From NCBI GenBank assembly GCA_033439795.1, contig JAUTDP010000005.1:310001-374000 (forward strand): DNA of 64,000 nt, written 5' to 3'. The translations under genes and the position numbers were made by a program. The number at the start of each line of letters is the position of its first letter. Position 1 is the stretch's first letter. The notes under the pieces are model-generated. The model was given only the letters and a program-made list of their open reading frames with translations. It had not been told where the DNA came from and ran no database searches. Origin of the DNA: Sordaria brevicollis (Eukaryota > Ascomycota > Sordariomycetes > Sordariales > Sordariaceae). Shown here one piece after another: positions 62,001 through 64,000 of this stretch.

Positions 62001-64000
62001 TTATCCGCCTACTAATTACCGGAAATTATAATACTCCAATTATAAAATATTAAATTTGCCTAAATTTTAATAGTCCTTAGGATAAATATAAATATAATTA
62101 TATATAATTTTGTAAATCCTATTAAATAAATAATATATAGCGTAATATAAATATTTAATCTATTTTTATAAATCCTTTATAATTTATAATTTTATAACCG
62201 ATTCCGCCTTTTATTTATATACCTTCGTAATATTTATTTAAAAGACCGTTTCGAATACGTTTATATTAAAATTAAGAGGGAATTTATAAACGTTACCGCT
62301 TATATTAGATTATTAATAATAGGTTTAATTATTTAATTTTATACCCGTTACGTAATTAAAAGTTAATACGTTTTTAAAAATAGTAGGGGTAAAAGGTTAT
62401 TTATAAAACCGGACGTAAATATATTGTATAATAATAAATTTAATAGGTTTAACGTTAATTTTTAAAGGGAAAGTAAAAATTACCTAAATTACGGCTTATA
62501 TAAAAACGGTATAAGGTTAGCGGTATAAGGAATTAAGGGCGTAATTATTAAAATAAATTAAATAATATTAAATATATATTATTTACCTTTTAATTTTAAG
62601 GGTATATTCGTTATATAAAAATTAAAATAATTAAAAGTTTTTATTTTTAATATACGCTATTATTATAGCGTATAAAAATTATAAAAAGGGAAGAAAATAA
62701 TTATTAAAGAGTTTAAACGAAAGAAAGATATAATTTATATTATATCTGCGTATAGGCTACGTATTATTAACGTAAGATTTAGAATAAATCCCCTATATTT
62801 TATTAACGTATAAATTAAATAATATTAAAATAATATAATAAGTATAAAAAATACGCTCTTTTTAAATTACTATATATTATCCTATTTATACCGAAATTGG
62901 AATATTTTACCCTCTCCCAATATCCCCGCCTTCGATTTAATATATTAATCGAATACCGTTTTAATTTCCGCCCATATAATAGGAATTCCTATATCCAATT
63001 TAATTTCGAAAATATACGTTACGTTCTATAACGTTATATTTTAAAGCTCTACGTTTTAAAGCGCTTCCGTACGATATTTACCGATTTTTAAAAATAATAC
63101 GTATAATTGCGTATTAATAGAAACGAAAACTCTTTTTATAAATATATTATTTTACTTTATTAATTTATTTATTTTTAATTTTAATCTTTATAAAAAAATT
63201 AATAATATATAGGGCCCCCTATTTCGTTTTAACGTATAAATCTTTTAATTAATATTATTTATCGTAATAAAAATTTATATATTACGAATAAATTTAAATA
63301 ATATATTATTATAATACGTAAATATTTAAATATATTAATATATAGTATAGTTTTTTATTTATAAGGGCGGGGGGCTCATTTAACTCTTTTATATTCCCCG
63401 GCTATAAATAAGGTAGAGGATAAAATAGGAAGCGAATTCTATTTATTAAAAATTCGTTTTTCAATTTTAATTTAAATTAATTTAACGAATATTACGAAGC
63501 CTATAGAATTAAATTATTATAAACCGGAATATAATCCTTCTATTTTAAGGGAGGAATTCGAAATATTTATTTAAAATATTATCGATTATTATATATCCCG
63601 CCGATAACCGCTTTATTTAATATATTCCTAAATATTATCGTAATAGGGTACTTTAAATAATTATTAAATAAAATTGTTATATCCTTCTAATTTACTTTTT
63701 TATTACCTTTAATTTTATCCTTAATAATTTCAATTTCAAATAATATTATTTATTTAATAAATAAAAGCTAAGCAATAAAGGCTTTATATAATAAAAATAA
63801 AATCCCGGGTATAAATAGAATTTTCGGCGTATAATTAATTATATATCCTATTTACTTTTTTCGGAAAATATTTTAAATTATAAGGTATATTATAACGTTA
63901 TTAAATATAGAAAATTCATTAACGTAAAAAAGGTCGAACGCTTTAATTTTAAAATAGGTTTATAATTAGAATTAATAATCTTTCGGCCGTCGGCTATTTA
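59018..64000. repeat. RIP-mutated AT-rich block (right)
   Basis: From about 59,120 to the window end the sequence is AT-rich and dense in RIP-type stops. The un-mutated lead-in (59,018-59,100) has inverted words CACAGACC/GGTCTGTG and CCACCC/GGGTGG and may be the terminus of the resident element. I could not identify RT, integrase or DDE motifs on either strand, so the element type is open. A short repeated word pattern (ATTCCTATTAAAATTAATATA) occurs near 61,850-61,940. Confidence 0.75.

Overview
The window looks like a chromosome segment of a filamentous ascomycete of the Neurospora type (Sordariales). The genes have short GT-AG introns (51-171 bp) with CTAAC/CTGAC-like branch sites. The repeats are saturated with C-to-T and G-to-A changes, as expected of repeat-induced point mutation (RIP). 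Genus is inferred from these features only.

Layout. (1) 1-24,300 is a very AT-rich, RIP-mutated block made of nested transposon relics: two small TIR elements near the left edge, a long stretch I cannot assign (1.9-8.4 kb), a 5' LTR-like piece and gag-like sequence (8.4-9.2 kb), a complete but dead Fot1/pogo-type DNA transposon (9,210-11,514), a minus-strand Ty3/Gypsy relic (about 11.55-16.85 kb), a less mutated island (16.9-17.57 kb), and a plus-strand Gypsy relic ending in an LTR (17.6-23.8 kb). (2) 24,300-49,434 is gene-bearing DNA: rad7 (nucleotide excision repair), a gtaA-type secreted glutaminase, an eis1-type eisosome protein, three tRNA-Glu(CTC) genes each with a different short intron, and a secreted heme peroxidase with two WSC domains. 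A 6.2-kb gene-poor stretch follows. (3) 49,435-52,959 is a RIP-mutated PIF/Harbinger transposon with 47-48 bp TIRs, a TTA target duplication and a readable DDE core. (4) 52,960-59,100 holds one Zn(II)2Cys6 transcription factor of the cutinase-factor/FAR type, a 194-bp MITE in its upstream region and a 317-bp MITE downstream that belongs to the same family as the 9.2-kb pogo element. (5) 59,100-64,000 is a second AT-rich RIP block that I could not assign.

All five protein genes are on the plus strand, and their exon joins were rebuilt by hand from reading frame and splice signals. They do not form an obvious pathway; each looks independently transcribed. I found no convincing new biosynthetic or defence system. 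The most unusual content is the transposon layering, including several TIR families whose ends and target duplications can be read directly, the tRNA-Glu cluster, a 28-nt microexon in rad7, and an intron in the peroxidase gene flanked by a 9-bp direct repeat.
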